Shown here in pieces: positions 14,879 through 14,995 of a DNA stretch of 14,995 nt. The stretch is from Acidobacteriota bacterium (GTDB taxonomy: Bacteria > Acidobacteriota > UBA890). The notes under the pieces are model-generated. The model was not told the DNA's origin, made no database searches, and saw only the letters and a program-made list of their open reading frames with translations. The translations under genes were made by a program, and so were the position numbers. The DNA lies in the NCBI GenBank assembly GCA_030609765.1, contig JAUWTE010000025.1, positions 1 through 14,995 on the forward strand, given 5' to 3'. Position 1 is the first letter of the stretch. Each line of letters starts with the position of its first letter.

Positions 14879-14995
14879 TGTCGTCTCAGCTCTGATCGAG
14901 CATGAAGCGTTCGTGATTGGCGGCCATCGGGGCCCGGATGGAGACTCGTTGGGCTCGGCCCTGGCGCTGGCCTTCAGCCTCGAACAACTCGGCAA
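14871..14995 (+). CDS. nrnA: DHH-family nanoRNase / bifunctional oligoribonuclease and PAP phosphatase NrnA-like, N-terminal part
   Basis: I translated from the ATG at 14871 through to the window end without a stop (41 codons). The start MNDVVSALIEHEAFVIGGHRGPDGDSLGSALALAFSL matches DHH phosphoesterases of the NrnA type, where the H-x-x-PDGD-x-x-GS motif supplies metal ligands. NrnA degrades short oligoribonucleotides and can dephosphorylate 3'-phosphoadenosine 5'-phosphate. Its place after rbfA is typical in many bacteria. A consensus Shine-Dalgarno (GGAGGTGA) lies about 9 nt before the ATG, inside the last rbfA repeat unit. The gene overlaps rbfA by 8 bp. The remainder, including the DHH and DHHA1 regions, is outside the window, so the exact subfamily is open. 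Confidence 0.85.
   Translation, partial: MNDVVSALIEHEAFVIGGHRGPDGDSLGSALALAFSLEQLG

Noticed and set aside
14711..14995. Minus-strand frame with repeated HLRVFRI units
   Set aside because: It is the reverse complement of the 21-bp rbfA minisatellite and of the start of nrnA.

Overview
This window is a GC-rich bacterial chromosome segment packed with housekeeping genes. I see no rRNA, tRNA, CRISPR array, prophage, transposase or insertion sequence. The gene set fits a Gram-negative bacterium: a predicted exported M1-like peptidase, Tat export genes, a GroEL with a GGM-rich tail, and a ylxP-like gene between infB and rbfA. An acidobacterial or deltaproteobacterial-type genome is my best guess. 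It rests on overall resemblance only and is low confidence.

Layout. (1) Positions 1-819, minus strand: the 5' part of a gene for an exported protein resembling the N-terminal domain of M1 metallopeptidases, cut by the window edge. It diverges from accA. (2) accA-recJ, plus strand, 2 bp apart. (3) A 255-bp gap with a strong sigma70-type promoter and a hairpin at the start of a ~200-nt leader, then groES-groEL and a strong terminator. (4) A long foldback inverted repeat in the short gap where groEL and tatC converge. (5) On the minus strand, in transcription order: a threonine synthase-like gene, an asparaginase gene, then tatA-tatC, which have their own predicted promoter with two 13-bp direct repeats at its start site. 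(6) A 362-bp divergent gap containing an intrinsic terminator upstream of rimP. (7) The conserved translation/transcription operon rimP-nusA-infB-ylxP(DUF503)-rbfA-nrnA, running off the right edge.

How the genes work together. The right-hand operon joins ribosome maturation (RimP, RbfA), transcription elongation and antitermination (NusA), translation initiation (IF2) and nanoRNA turnover (NrnA-like). The threonine synthase-like enzyme and asparaginase both belong to aspartate-family metabolism. TatA and TatC form a minimal Tat translocase. AccA is one subunit of acetyl-CoA carboxylase; its partners are not in the window.

Nothing here is clearly a new system. The points most worth checking are small: a 21-bp minisatellite at the end of rbfA whose every unit carries a consensus Shine-Dalgarno sequence, the last copy apparently serving nrnA; the foldback repeat after tatC; a terminator placed ahead of rimP-nusA as a possible attenuator; a histone H1-like lysine-rich block inside IF2; and the groESL leader, which has a hairpin but no CIRCE element.
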